NCBI GenBank assembly: GCA_034933285.1
Contig: JAYFNT010000005.1
Location: 124,001 to 188,000 of the forward strand
Direction: 5' to 3'
Origin: RPRC01 sp034933285
GTDB taxonomy: Bacteria > Desulfobacterota > Desulfuromonadia > Geobacterales > Geobacteraceae
Length of the DNA: 64,000 nucleotides
Position 1 is the stretch's first letter. Each line of letters starts with the position of its first letter. Below the pieces are notes generated by a model, which did not search any database, was not told the DNA's origin, and was given only the letters and a program-made list of their open reading frames with translations. Below are positions 23,422 to 31,944 of the stretch, one piece after another. The position numbers and the translations under genes were made by a program.

Positions 23422-24543
23422 ATGCGCACGAAGGTACTGGAAAATGTACGGCGGATAGTCATCAAAATCGGAAGCCGCGTCCTGACTGACGATGAGGGCG
23501 GCCTGGACCGCGATTTTCTTGAGTCCCTGGCCCGCGAGGTCGGAGAGCAGTGCAGGAGCGGGCGCGAAGTGATAATCGTCTCCTCTGGGGCCATTGCCGC
23601 TGGTATCAGTGAACTGGGCCTGCACGAACGCCCGAAAACCATTCCCCAGAAGCAGGCGACTGCAGCGGTGGGACAGTCCCGGTTGATGCAGGAATATGAA
23701 CATGCCTTTTCCCGTTACGACATCAAGGTTGCCCAGGTCCTGCTGACCGGCGACGACCTGGCAAACCGTCTCCGCTTCCTCAATGCCAGGGCTACCCTGG
23801 ACGCGCTTCTGGCCTTCGGTGTGGTCCCGGTTATCAACGAGAACGACACGGTTGCAGTCGAGGAGATCAAGTTTGGCGATAACGACAATCTTTCCGCCCT
23901 GGTAACCACCCTGATGGAAGCTGATCTACTGGTGATCCTGACCGATATAGACGGTTACTACGATGCCGATCCGCGCACGAACCCCGATGCCAGGCTGGTT
24001 CCGGAGGTAAGGGCCGTGACCAGGACCGTCGAGCGGGCTGCCGCGGGCAGCGGCTCGAAAGTGGGCACCGGCGGCATGATAACGAAACTTGCCGCGGCCA
24101 AGCGCGTGGGCCGCTTCGGAGCGCCGACCATAATCGTCAACGGCCGGAAACCGGGGACGCTTGCGATGGCCATCAACGGCCAGGAGGTGGGCACGCTGTT
24201 CCTGCCGTGCGCGGAATGCCTGAACCGGCGCAAACACTGGATAGCCTATACGCTGCGAGCACGCGGACGTCTTATCATTGATACCGGAGCGCTCGTTGCT
24301 CTCTCCAGGAATGGTAAGAGCCTCCTTCCTTCCGGTGTCACGAAGGTCGAGGGGGACTTCGACCGTGGGGCCTGTGTAAGGATCTGTGGACCGGACGGAG
24401 CTGAGTTCGCCAAGGGGCTGGTGGATTATTCCAGCAGGGAAATCAGCGGTATTCTCGGCCACAAGACGGATGAAATCGAGGGCGTGCTGGGGTACCGCTA
24501 CGGAGACGAAATCATCCATCGCGACAATCTTGTAATTCTCTGA
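23422..24543 (+). CDS. proB: Glutamate 5-kinase with PUA domain
   Basis: The 373-residue enzyme phosphorylates glutamate, the first step of proline synthesis. Visible features are the amino-acid kinase start VRRIVIKIGSRVL, VSSGAIAAGI (about 52-62), ENDTVAVEEIKFGDNDNLSA (about 138-160), TDIDGYY and the GTGGM motif (about 213). A C-terminal PUA domain (about 275-373) is present, as in full-length ProB. The ATG follows a G-rich stretch. It is followed 55 bases later by proA, forming the usual pair. Confidence 0.95.
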   Translation: MRTKVLENVRRIVIKIGSRVLTDDEGGLDRDFLESLAREVGEQCRSGREVIIVSSGAIAAGISELGLHERPKTIPQKQATAAVGQSRLMQEYEHAFSRYDIKVAQVLLTGDDLANRLRFLNARATLDALLAFGVVPVINENDTVAVEEIKFGDNDNLSALVTTLMEADLLVILTDIDGYYDADPRTNPDARLVPEVRAVTRTVERAAAGSGSKVGTGGMITKLAAAKRVGRFGAPTIIVNGRKPGTLAMAINGQEVGTLFLPCAECLNRRKHWIAYTLRARGRLIIDTGALVALSRNGKSLLPSGVTKVEGDFDRGACVRICGPDGAEFAKGLVDYSSREISGILGHKTDEIEGVLGYRYGDEIIHRDNLVIL

Positions 24544-24598
24544 ATCGATCATGATTTGACTCTGCCGGGCTCGTCTTATGCCAAAGGAGGAAACGAAT

Positions 24599-25855
24599 AT
24601 GACTGTAGCCGTCAAGATCAGGACCATGGCCGCCGAGGCCCGCACTGCTTCCTATGCCATGGCCAGGCTTTCTTCAGCAGAAAAAAACGCCCTGCTTATG
24701 GATATGGCGGGAGCACTGGAGGGCGGGACCGGCCATTTGCTGGCCGAGAATGCCAAGGACCTCGAAGCTGCGGAGAATAAAGGCATCTCTTCCGCCATGC
24801 TCGACCGGTTGATGCTGAACGGCGAACGCATCAGGTCCATGGCTGACGGCCTGCGGGAAGTGGCCGCGCTGCCCGATCCGGTTGGGGAAGTGACCCGTAT
24901 GTGGAAGCGCCCCAACGGGCTGATGGTCGGCAAGATGAGGATTCCTCTGGGTGTCATCGGCATAATTTACGAGGCGCGGCCCAATGTAACCGCCGATGCC
25001 GCTGCGCTCTGCCTCAAAGCAGGCAATTCGGTGATTCTCCGCGGCGGGTCTGAGGCGATCAATTCCAATGTGGCCATTTCCGGGATACTGCGTGACGTGA
25101 TGGGGAAGGCCGGCATTCCTGCCGGTGCTCTTTCCGTCATCCCGTTTGTCGACCGCCAGGGTGTTCTGGAAATGCTCAAGCAGGACGAGTTCATCGACCT
25201 GATCATCCCCCGGGGCGGTGAAAGCCTGATCCGTTTCGTCGTGGAACATTCGAAAATACCGGTCATCAAGCACTACAAGGGCGTCTGCCATGTCTTCGTG
25301 GATGCGACCGCAGATTTCGACAAGGCGGAAAAGATCATCATCAATTCCAAGACCCAGCGCCCGGGCGTCTGCAATGCACTGGAAACCCTGCTCATTCACC
25401 GGGATGTGGCTGAACGGTTCGTGCCAAGGATATTTTCCGTCCTTTCCGGACTTGGGGTCGAAATCAGGGGGGACGAAGCTTTCCGCAGGTTCGCCCCGGA
25501 AGCGAAAACCGCAACTGAAGAAGACTGGTACGAGGAGTTCCTGGACCTGGTGCTCGCCGTCAGGGTGGTTGACGGCCTGGGCGAAGCCATCGAGCATATC
25601 AACAGGTATGGGTCGCTCCACACCGAGTCGATCGTGACTTCCGACTACGGCAACGCACAGCGTTTCATACGTGAAGTAAACTCGGGAGTGGTGCTGGTCA
25701 ACGCGTCGACCCGCTTTTCGGACGGCAACCAGCTCGGGCTCGGCGCGGAGATCGGCATATCGACCACCAAGTTGCACTCTTACGGCCCCATGGGGCTGGA
25801 AGACCTGACCACTACGAAATTCATCGTCTTTGGTGAAGGCCAGGTCAGGGAGTAG
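24599..25855 (+). CDS. proA: Gamma-glutamyl phosphate reductase
   Basis: The 418-residue NADPH-dependent reductase converts glutamyl phosphate to glutamate semialdehyde. Typical motifs are GVIGIIYEARPNVTADAAAL, LRGGSEAINSN, the catalytic cysteine region NSKTQRPGVCNALETLL, and NASTRFSDGNQLGLGAEIGIST near the C-terminus. I chose the ATG at 24599 because AAAGGAGG precedes it; an in-frame ATG seven codons upstream lies before that site. Same operon as proB; nadD follows after 44 bases. Confidence 0.95.
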   Translation: MTVAVKIRTMAAEARTASYAMARLSSAEKNALLMDMAGALEGGTGHLLAENAKDLEAAENKGISSAMLDRLMLNGERIRSMADGLREVAALPDPVGEVTRMWKRPNGLMVGKMRIPLGVIGIIYEARPNVTADAAALCLKAGNSVILRGGSEAINSNVAISGILRDVMGKAGIPAGALSVIPFVDRQGVLEMLKQDEFIDLIIPRGGESLIRFVVEHSKIPVIKHYKGVCHVFVDATADFDKAEKIIINSKTQRPGVCNALETLLIHRDVAERFVPRIFSVLSGLGVEIRGDEAFRRFAPEAKTATEEDWYEEFLDLVLAVRVVDGLGEAIEHINRYGSLHTESIVTSDYGNAQRFIREVNSGVVLVNASTRFSDGNQLGLGAEIGISTTKLHSYGPMGLEDLTTTKFIVFGEGQVRE

Positions 25856-25899
25856 AAAAGCGGGCACTAGGCGCAAGGCAACGGCTATGGGGGGGGAGG

Positions 25900-26547
25900 A
25901 TGAAGATCGGTATATTCGGCGGTACGTTCAATCCGATCCACTTCGCCCATTTACGGATCGCGGAGGAAATCCGGGAAGCCTTCAACCTGGAGCGAGTGCT
26001 TTTCGTTCCGGCTGCATCGCCGCCGCACAAACCTCTTGCCGATGACCTTTCATTCGAGGAGCGGATGGGCATGGTCCGGCTTGCAGTGGAAGGCAATCCC
26101 TTTTTCTCGGTATCGGACATCGAAGGAAGAAGGCAGGGAAAGTCCTATTCCATCGACACGTTGCAGATTCTTCGGGATGTTTACCCTGAAGACGAGCTGT
26201 TCCTCATCATGGGGAGCGACTCCTTTGCCGATTTCACGTCCTGGAAGGATTTCAAGGCGATTTTTTCCTGTTGCAACATCGTGACCATAGCGAGGCCGGG
26301 CGCAACCATCCTCCTCGGGAAGTCGGTGCCGGTTGCCATGCAGGACCAGTTTTGCTATCATCAGACGGAAAACCGGCTGCAGCATTGCTCCGGGTATTCC
26401 GTCTACAGTATCGAAGGAACGCAGCTCGACATATCATCAACCGCGATTCGCGAACTGATCAGCCAGGGGAAATCCATAAGATACCTGGTGCCCGAGCAGG
26501 TAGAACGCCATATCATGAAACAGAGGTTATATGCCCGCAAGCAGTAA
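25900..26547 (+). CDS. nadD: Nicotinate-nucleotide adenylyltransferase
   Basis: The 215-residue enzyme makes nicotinate adenine dinucleotide in NAD synthesis. The nucleotidyltransferase motif GGTFNPIHFAHL stands at the N-terminus and the closing ISSTAIRELI motif near residue 180. SDIEGRRQGKSYSIDTLQ and LIMGSDSFADFTSWKD are also characteristic of NadD. GGGGAGG lies just before the ATG. Its end overlaps rsfS by 17 bases. Confidence 0.93.
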   Translation: MKIGIFGGTFNPIHFAHLRIAEEIREAFNLERVLFVPAASPPHKPLADDLSFEERMGMVRLAVEGNPFFSVSDIEGRRQGKSYSIDTLQILRDVYPEDELFLIMGSDSFADFTSWKDFKAIFSCCNIVTIARPGATILLGKSVPVAMQDQFCYHQTENRLQHCSGYSVYSIEGTQLDISSTAIRELISQGKSIRYLVPEQVERHIMKQRLYARKQ

Positions 26548-26923
26548 AACGACACTTACATCCATTGAAAGAGCCGCCCGCTGCGCCGAACTGGCGCTTG
26601 ACAAGAAGGCGGAAGACGTAAAGATCCTTGACATAGGACGCATTTCATCGGTAGCCGACTATCTCGTGCTGGCGAGCGGCCATACGGACAGGCAGACCCA
26701 GGCCATTGCCGAATCGGTGCGGGCCGGCCTGAAAAAATTCGGCAGGGCCCTCGATATCGAAGGGGTTCGTGAGGGCAACTGGATCGTCATCGATTATGGA
26801 GACGTCATCATGCATGTCTTCAGGGATGAAACGCGGCGATACTACAACCTGGACGAGCTGTGGGCAGCCGCGCCTCTTATCGAATTGACCCCGGAGCCGT
26901 CCGGCGGCGCGAAAAAAGTGTGA
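26531..26923 (+). CDS. rsfS: Ribosomal silencing factor RsfS
   Basis: The 130-residue protein matches the RsfS/Iojap family: VKILDIGRISSVADYLVLAS, TDRQTQAIAESV, EGVREGNWIVIDYGDVIMHVF and the end YYNLDELW. RsfS binds ribosomal protein L14 and blocks subunit joining in starvation. The start overlaps nadD; the end GTGTGA overlaps the GTG of rlmH, so nadD-rsfS-rlmH are translationally coupled. Confidence 0.95.
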   Translation: MPASSKTTLTSIERAARCAELALDKKAEDVKILDIGRISSVADYLVLASGHTDRQTQAIAESVRAGLKKFGRALDIEGVREGNWIVIDYGDVIMHVFRDETRRYYNLDELWAAAPLIELTPEPSGGAKKV

Positions 26924-27381
26924 AGCTCCGGGTTCTCTGGGTCGGAAAGACCCAGCAGGAATGGGTCCGGAGCGGAATCGAGGAGTACGCATCGCGCATC
27001 CGCCGCTACTGCCTCCTGGAGATAGGCGAAGCCCGCGAGGAAAAGGCTTCCCGCGAGGAGGCCATGCGGGAGCGCGAATGCGAGCGCCTTCTCAAGCTTC
27101 TGCCGAAAGGCGCACGTCTGATCCTTCTGGATGAAAAGGGAACAGAACTCAGCTCGACCGAATTTGCCGCCCTACTCGGGCGCAACAGGGACAGCGGTGT
27201 TGGAGAGATAGCCTTTGCCGTCGGCGGAGCATATGGTTTTTCCGCTGCTTTCAGGGAAAGGGCCGATTCGGCGATCTCCCTGTCACGAATGACCTTCACC
27301 CACCAGATGGTGAGGGTTTTTCTTCTGGAACAGCTGTATCGGGGGTTCACCATCCTCAACCGGGAGCCTTATCACCATTAA
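26920..27381 (+). CDS. rlmH: 23S rRNA pseudouridine-1915 N3-methyltransferase
   Basis: The 153-residue SPOUT methyltransferase has the expected pieces: VKLRVLWVGKTQQEWV at the start, RLILLDEKGTELSSTEFA, FAVGGAYGF (SAM-binding knot) and MTFTHQMVRVFLLEQLYRGF at the end. I chose the GTG that overlaps the rsfS stop (GTGTGA), since the product then begins exactly like RlmH. It modifies a base in helix 69 of the 50S subunit. Confidence 0.94.
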   Translation: MKLRVLWVGKTQQEWVRSGIEEYASRIRRYCLLEIGEAREEKASREEAMRERECERLLKLLPKGARLILLDEKGTELSSTEFAALLGRNRDSGVGEIAFAVGGAYGFSAAFRERADSAISLSRMTFTHQMVRVFLLEQLYRGFTILNREPYHH

Positions 27382-27436
27382 TCCGCGGCGTCACTGATTC
27401 AGTTATTTGTTATTCCATTCCGTTACTGGAGGAGCC

Positions 27437-28972
27437 ATGCCGAAACCACTTATCCTGATGATCCTCGACGGCTGGGGTGTGAGAAACAACCGGGAAGACA
27501 ACGCCATAGCCCAGGCGGGAACTCCGGTTATGGACCGGCTCCGATCGGAATACCCGTATACCGAACTGAACGCATCCGGCATAGCGGTGGGGCTGCCGGA
27601 GGGACAGATGGGAAACTCCGAGGTCGGGCACCTGAACATCGGCGCCGGCAGGGTGGTATACCAGGATCTTACGCGCATATCCAAGGCCATTGCAGACGGC
27701 AGTTTTTTCTCGAATCCCGTTCTGCTGCAGTGCATGGAGAAAACCAGGGCCGCCGGAGGCCGTCTCCATCTTGCCGGTCTCCTTTCCGATGGCGGTGTCC
27801 ATTCCCATAATACCCACCTTTATGCACTCCTGGAACTTGCCGGGAAAGCGGGTTTGGCCGAGGTTTTCGTGCACTGTTTCCTCGACGGCCGCGATACCCC
27901 CCCCAGGAGCGCAGCAGCATACCTTGCGGAGCTGGAAGATGAAATGGCACGCATAGGAACCGGCAGGATTGCCTCGCTCATGGGCCGCTATTATGCCATG
28001 GACCGGGACAATCGCTGGGACCGGGTGGAAAAAGCGTATGACTCCATGGTGCTTGGTGAGGGGAAATGCTTCGCTTCTGCCCGTGAAGCCATTGAAGCCA
28101 GCTATGGGTCGGACATCGGTGATGAATTCGTCGTGCCGTCAGTGATGGTGAACGGAGACCGTCCCGTTGGACTGGTGCAGGACGGTGACGGTTTCATTTT
28201 TTTCAATTTCCGTTCTGACCGGGCCCGGGAAATAACCCGTGCTTTCACGCAGGCGGATTTCGGCGGCTTCGAACGCCGGAGTCATCCGAGTCTCGTCTCC
28301 TATGTCTGCCTGACGGAATACGACGAAACATTCGGCCTGCCGGTGGCTTTCGGGCCGGAGGAGATGAAGAACATTCTCGGCGGGGTGGTTTCCGCGGCCG
28401 GTCTTCGCCAATTGAGAATTGCGGAGACGGAGAAATACGCCCATGTAACGTTCTTTTTCAACGGAGGGAACGAAGTTCCCTTCGCCGGAGAGGACCGGGT
28501 GCTGGTTCCTTCGCCCAAAGATGTGCCCACCTATGACCTCAAGCCGGAGATGAGCGCCTATCAGGTTGCTGAACAGCTGATCGAAAAAATCGACGAGGAT
28601 ATTTACGGCTTCATTGTCATCAATTTCGCCAATGCTGACATGGTTGGACATACCGGCAAGCTGGACGCCGCCACCCGGGCCATCGAGGCCGTGGACACAT
28701 GTGTCGGCAGGATTGTGGAAAAGGCCCTGTCAAAGGGCGGAGTGCTTCTTGTCACTGCCGACCACGGCAATGCCGAAATGATGAAGGACGAAGAAGGCAG
28801 GCCCCATACCGCCCACACCTGCAACCCGGTGCCGTTCGTCCTGGTGGATGAAGCCGGGAAGGAGGCGAGTCTTCATGCCGGCATTCTGGCTGACATCGCA
28901 CCCACCATACTGCAGCTTCTCAATATTCCCAAACCATCCGAGATGACCGGGAAGAGCCTGCTGGAAAGCTAG
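27437..28972 (+). CDS. gpmI: 2,3-bisphosphoglycerate-independent phosphoglycerate mutase
   Basis: The 511-residue manganese enzyme interconverts 3- and 2-phosphoglycerate. Features: ILMILDGWGVR metal site, the phosphoserine site MGNSEVGHLNIGAGRVVYQ (about 62), HCFLDGRDTPPRSA, NFRSDRAREITRAF, and the C-terminal metal site TADHGNAEMM. The ATG at 27437 follows GGAGGAGCC. Length is normal for the family (about 510). Confidence 0.95.
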   Translation: MPKPLILMILDGWGVRNNREDNAIAQAGTPVMDRLRSEYPYTELNASGIAVGLPEGQMGNSEVGHLNIGAGRVVYQDLTRISKAIADGSFFSNPVLLQCMEKTRAAGGRLHLAGLLSDGGVHSHNTHLYALLELAGKAGLAEVFVHCFLDGRDTPPRSAAAYLAELEDEMARIGTGRIASLMGRYYAMDRDNRWDRVEKAYDSMVLGEGKCFASAREAIEASYGSDIGDEFVVPSVMVNGDRPVGLVQDGDGFIFFNFRSDRAREITRAFTQADFGGFERRSHPSLVSYVCLTEYDETFGLPVAFGPEEMKNILGGVVSAAGLRQLRIAETEKYAHVTFFFNGGNEVPFAGEDRVLVPSPKDVPTYDLKPEMSAYQVAEQLIEKIDEDIYGFIVINFANADMVGHTGKLDAATRAIEAVDTCVGRIVEKALSKGGVLLVTADHGNAEMMKDEEGRPHTAHTCNPVPFVLVDEAGKEASLHAGILADIAPTILQLLNIPKPSEMTGKSLLES

Positions 28973-29338
28973 GGCCACTGTTTTTCCCGCAACATTGGTA
29001 TTGGGTATTGATTTCAATATTTCCTGCCGCCAGTGCGTAGACAGGGGGAATGAAATTTGCTATACATCCAATGAGAGTTTCTGTTCTGAAAAATATTTTT
29101 ATTCAATCCCGGTTATTTTCTTGCGACTGAACTGTTTTACTGTAAAATTAATACGTAAAATTTCAGGTGAGAAGGATAATGTCCGGATTGGTGTTTTCCC
29201 TGCCCTGAATTGCCACTTTCGACCGCTGTTTGCTGTTTCTGTTCGATTGCTGGTGAGATAAGGGGACGAATGCTCCGTAATGTTACAATTTCAGTGGCTT
29301 GTTTTGTCGAGGGAAGTTACTTCAAAGGAGGAAGAATC
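28973..29338 (+). other. Non-coding gap before the OmpA-like lipoprotein gene
   Basis: The 366 bases are AT-rich compared with flanking genes. No clear terminator follows gpmI. A promoter lies at 29121-29148, then a leader of about 185 bases containing a nine-codon ORF (ATG at 29179, with GAGAAGGATA before it). Nothing else is supported. Confidence 0.5.
29121..29148 (+). promoter_or_regulatory. Promoter of the OmpA-like lipoprotein gene
   Basis: TTGCGA (29121-29126), 16-base spacer, TAAAAT (29143-29148). Confidence 0.55.
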
Positions 29339-30061
29339 ATGAGAAAATGCTTTCTGTTGTCAGGTTTGATGATGTTCCTGCTGTTTGCCGCGTCCTGCGC
29401 CCCGACGTATCACTTCGGCGTGATGGACAAGGCGCTGCAGGTGCCGGATGAGTTCGGACAGACCGAAGCGGCCATAGCACAGGCCGAGCAGTCGCCCGGC
29501 GCGAAGTACTGCCCGGAGAAGATTGCCAAGGCCAAGGAACTGGGCCGGCAGGCAGCTGACACCTACTGGGCCTGCAACAATGACGAAGCAATGAGGCTGC
29601 TCGCTGAGGCCCGCAAGCTCGCCAAAGACGCAGAGGGATGCGCACCGCCTCCTGTTGCTCAAGTAGAACCGGAAAAGGTTGTTGCTCCTCCTCCGCCTCC
29701 TCCCGGAAAGGTCTGCATCACGCTGAACGTCCAGTTTGATTTCAACAAGGCTATCGTGAAGCCGAAATATCACAATGTGATCGGTAAAGTTGCCGAATTC
29801 ATGAAGAAGTATCCGACAACGACGGCGGAAATCGGTGGTCACACCGATAATCGCGGTACAGCTGCCTACAACATGAAGCTTTCCGAGCGCAGGGCTGAAA
29901 GCGTCAAGAACTATCTCGTCGAGAAGTTCGGCATCGAGAGTTCCCGCCTTTCCACGAAGGGATACGGATTCTCCAAGCCTGTCGCGACCAACAAAACCGC
30001 TGCGGGCCGTCAGAAAAACCGTCGCATCGAAGCGGTTATCGAATGTGCCGAGGAAAAATGA
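29339..30061 (+). CDS. OmpA-family outer-membrane lipoprotein
   Basis: The 240-residue product has a lipoprotein signal (MRKCFLLSGLMMFLLFAASC, lipobox FAASC with Cys20). A helical middle (about 40-105) follows, then a proline stretch (VVAPPPPPP) and a C-terminal OmpA peptidoglycan-binding domain. The domain shows QFDFNKAIVKPKY, IGGHTDNRGTAAYNMKLSERRAESVKNYL and KTAAGRQKNRRIEA. It should anchor the outer membrane to peptidoglycan. It is longer than Pal (about 170 aa) and not next to tol genes, so I leave the symbol open. AAAGGAGG precedes the ATG at 29339. Confidence 0.88.
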   Translation: MRKCFLLSGLMMFLLFAASCAPTYHFGVMDKALQVPDEFGQTEAAIAQAEQSPGAKYCPEKIAKAKELGRQAADTYWACNNDEAMRLLAEARKLAKDAEGCAPPPVAQVEPEKVVAPPPPPPGKVCITLNVQFDFNKAIVKPKYHNVIGKVAEFMKKYPTTTAEIGGHTDNRGTAAYNMKLSERRAESVKNYLVEKFGIESSRLSTKGYGFSKPVATNKTAAGRQKNRRIEAVIECAEEK

Positions 30062-30125
30062 TCGGACTGAACACGTGTAGTGAGCCGACCTGCACGGCGG
30101 GTTGGCGTGTACTTGCCGGTTGAGC

Positions 30126-30169
30126 GAAGAAGACCGGCTGCCCTTCTACAGGACAGCCGGTCTTCTTTT
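30126..30169. terminator. Bidirectional intrinsic terminator
   Basis: A strong stem (GAAGAAGACCGGCTG / CAGCCGGTCTTCTTTT) lies between the convergent lipoprotein and methyltransferase genes, with T-runs on both strands. Confidence 0.88.
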
Positions 30170-30220
30170 ATTGTCTCGTTTCCATGGCGGTTTGCCATTG
30201 AAAACGCCTCAAGTTCCGAA

Positions 30221-31222
30221 TTACGTTACAGTTCCCGCTATGATGCCGGCTCCGTTGGGCAATGATACCGGGATGCGGCGCAGGTCGCGGTACCCCGCCT
30301 CCACGAGCATCTCCTTGATCTGGCCTTCGGAGTATACTTGGCCAGCGGCGGTTCCGGTCAGCATGTTGAGGGAAAAAAGCGCCGGTTGAAGCGGGCCGTC
30401 CATGGTGTCGTTCAGGATGAATTCCTGCACGTAGATCCTGCCTCCCTTCTGCAGTGCGGCTGCGACCTTGCCGAGGATCAAGACGCACTCCCCCGGCCCT
30501 TCGGCATGGAGGATGTGGGACAACCATGCAGCATCGTGCCCGCCGGGAATCGGGTCTTCCAGGTAGTCGCCGGGCATGAAGCTTATCTTTTCTGATAGCC
30601 CGAAAGAGGCGATCGTATCCTCTGCGAAGCGTCGGGTGGACGGAAGGTCGAAGACGCATGCAACCAGGCCGGGGTTATGGCCGCAAAAGTAAATGCTGTA
30701 GGTTCCGGGGCCTCCGCCGAGGTCCAGAAGGCTGCGGCAGCCGCGAAGATCTATGTGGGGGACCACCAGCGGGGCGGCAAGCGTGGCAAGGTTGAACATT
30801 CCCATCTCGAAACTTTCCCTTGACTGCTCTTCCTTTTCTCCGGTGCATCGTTCACGGACCGGTTTGCCGGTCCTGACCGCCACATCCAGCCGGGCCCACT
30901 GGAACATCAGGTTATGGTGGTGACGCACGATATGGCCCAGGAATCCGGGCGATGCCCTGGCCAGAAACTCGGCGGAAAATGATGTCGCCGCATACTCCTC
31001 GCCGTTCTTTTCAAGCAGTCCCAATGCTGCCAGCGCATTCAGAAGCATGGTGAGCCCCCTTTCGTCGGCTTCCAGAAGGTCGGCCAGTGCGCCGGCCGTG
31101 TGCGGGCAGGCTGAAAGCGGGGTGAACAGGTCCAGCTTTACCCCCGCGTGGATTGCGCATGAACTCCAGTATGAATTTGATACCTTGACCAGCTCTTCAG
31201 GTGTCCAGTGTTTGCTTTCCAT
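30221..31222 (-). CDS. SAM-dependent O-methyltransferase (family 2 type)
   Basis: The 333-residue protein has an N-terminal winged-helix dimerisation domain (about 1-100, HAGVKLDLFTPL, LTMLLNALAALGLLEK) and a Rossmann methyltransferase domain. SAM motif I is SLLDLGGGPGTYSIYF (about 165-180) and a later LSHILHAEGP carries the histidine expected of the catalytic region. This is the acetylserotonin/hydroxyneurosporene O-methyltransferase-like family. Substrate unknown. No biosynthetic partner is adjacent. GGAGAAG precedes the ATG, and a promoter lies about 210 bases upstream. Confidence 0.85.
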   Translation of the reverse strand: MESKHWTPEELVKVSNSYWSSCAIHAGVKLDLFTPLSACPHTAGALADLLEADERGLTMLLNALAALGLLEKNGEEYAATSFSAEFLARASPGFLGHIVRHHHNLMFQWARLDVAVRTGKPVRERCTGEKEEQSRESFEMGMFNLATLAAPLVVPHIDLRGCRSLLDLGGGPGTYSIYFCGHNPGLVACVFDLPSTRRFAEDTIASFGLSEKISFMPGDYLEDPIPGGHDAAWLSHILHAEGPGECVLILGKVAAALQKGGRIYVQEFILNDTMDGPLQPALFSLNMLTGTAAGQVYSEGQIKEMLVEAGYRDLRRIPVSLPNGAGIIAGTVT

Positions 31223-31520
31223 AATCTTCTCCTTGGTAATTGATTCCCAGTGTTTTCGCCAAATGTTCTGTAAATGATCTGTGTTTTTCGTGGAACTGGC
31301 CGAAACTGTCTTGCCGGTTGTTTCGAAATTTCAGGACATCGCTTCGCAACGGAACAGAATTTTTTGCGAAGGCAGCAGAAGTTGATCGAAAAGTTGTTCC
31401 AATCTATGGCAACAAATCGTAGTAAACCTGTCTTCTTATACAAATTGTAAGTACAAAATTCAATTTGACAAAATTCGTCATAAGCCTTACTGGTAATCCA
31501 AGGATATAATTCCGGACTCC
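31223..31520 (-). other. Long upstream region of the methyltransferase gene
   Basis: AT-rich sequence of about 300 bases with a minus-strand promoter at 31435-31463 and a leader of about 205 bases. It ends at the left inverted repeat of the RAYT unit. No gene supported. Confidence 0.45.
31435..31463 (-). promoter_or_regulatory. Promoter of the methyltransferase gene
   Basis: Minus strand TTGAAT (31458-31463), 17-base spacer, TATAAG (31435-31440). Confidence 0.5.
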
Positions 31521-31597
31521 CTGGGGTCAGGCTTTGCATATATTGATTTGATTGCTATAATTTCTTGAACTTATACAGATTCTGCAGGGAGGCCAAC

Positions 31598-31942
31598 ATG
31601 GCATTGCCGGAACTTGTAAGGATGTCAGTGGAAAAGAAACTATCCGCCTATTGCCTTAAAAGGGCTCCTGTTCATGTGTTTGACAGGTTTAAGGTCGGAT
31701 TCCGCTTCCGGGGGAACAATGTAACGCTGTTCGAATCGCGTCCATACTTCGATGACCCTAACCAGTGGACGGAAAACGTTGTCGCCCAGTTCCGGTTCGA
31801 TCTGGGAACTGCTTTTTGGACCTTGTACTATCCGGATCGGAACTCTCGCTGGCTCTGCTACAACGATTTCGCTCCATCCAGGAAAATTGAGAAGTTGTTG
31901 CAAGAGGTTGACAACGATCCGACCGGGATATTCTGGGGGTAA
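31598..31942 (+). CDS. DUF3024 family protein
   Basis: The 114-residue protein shows the DUF3024 pattern: an N-terminal helix, FRFRGNNVTLFESRPYFDDP, then WTENVVAQFRF, FWTLYYPDRNSRWLCYN and the signature end EVDNDPTGIFWG. No biochemical role is known to me for the family. The ATG at 31598 has GCAGGGAGG upstream and is preferred to one 11 codons earlier. It precedes the transposase by two bases and lies inside the same inverted repeats, so it travels with it and may act with it. Confidence 0.85.
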   Translation: MALPELVRMSVEKKLSAYCLKRAPVHVFDRFKVGFRFRGNNVTLFESRPYFDDPNQWTENVVAQFRFDLGTAFWTLYYPDRNSRWLCYNDFAPSRKIEKLLQEVDNDPTGIFWG

Positions 31943-31944
31943 TC

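Noticed and set aside
24674..25876. A 400-codon minus-strand frame opposite proA
   Set aside because: Shadow of proA; composition is not protein-like and no start signal is present.
31138..31539. A 133-codon minus-strand frame upstream of the methyltransferase
   Set aside because: Overlaps the methyltransferase N-terminus and the promoter region, and the sequence does not look like protein.
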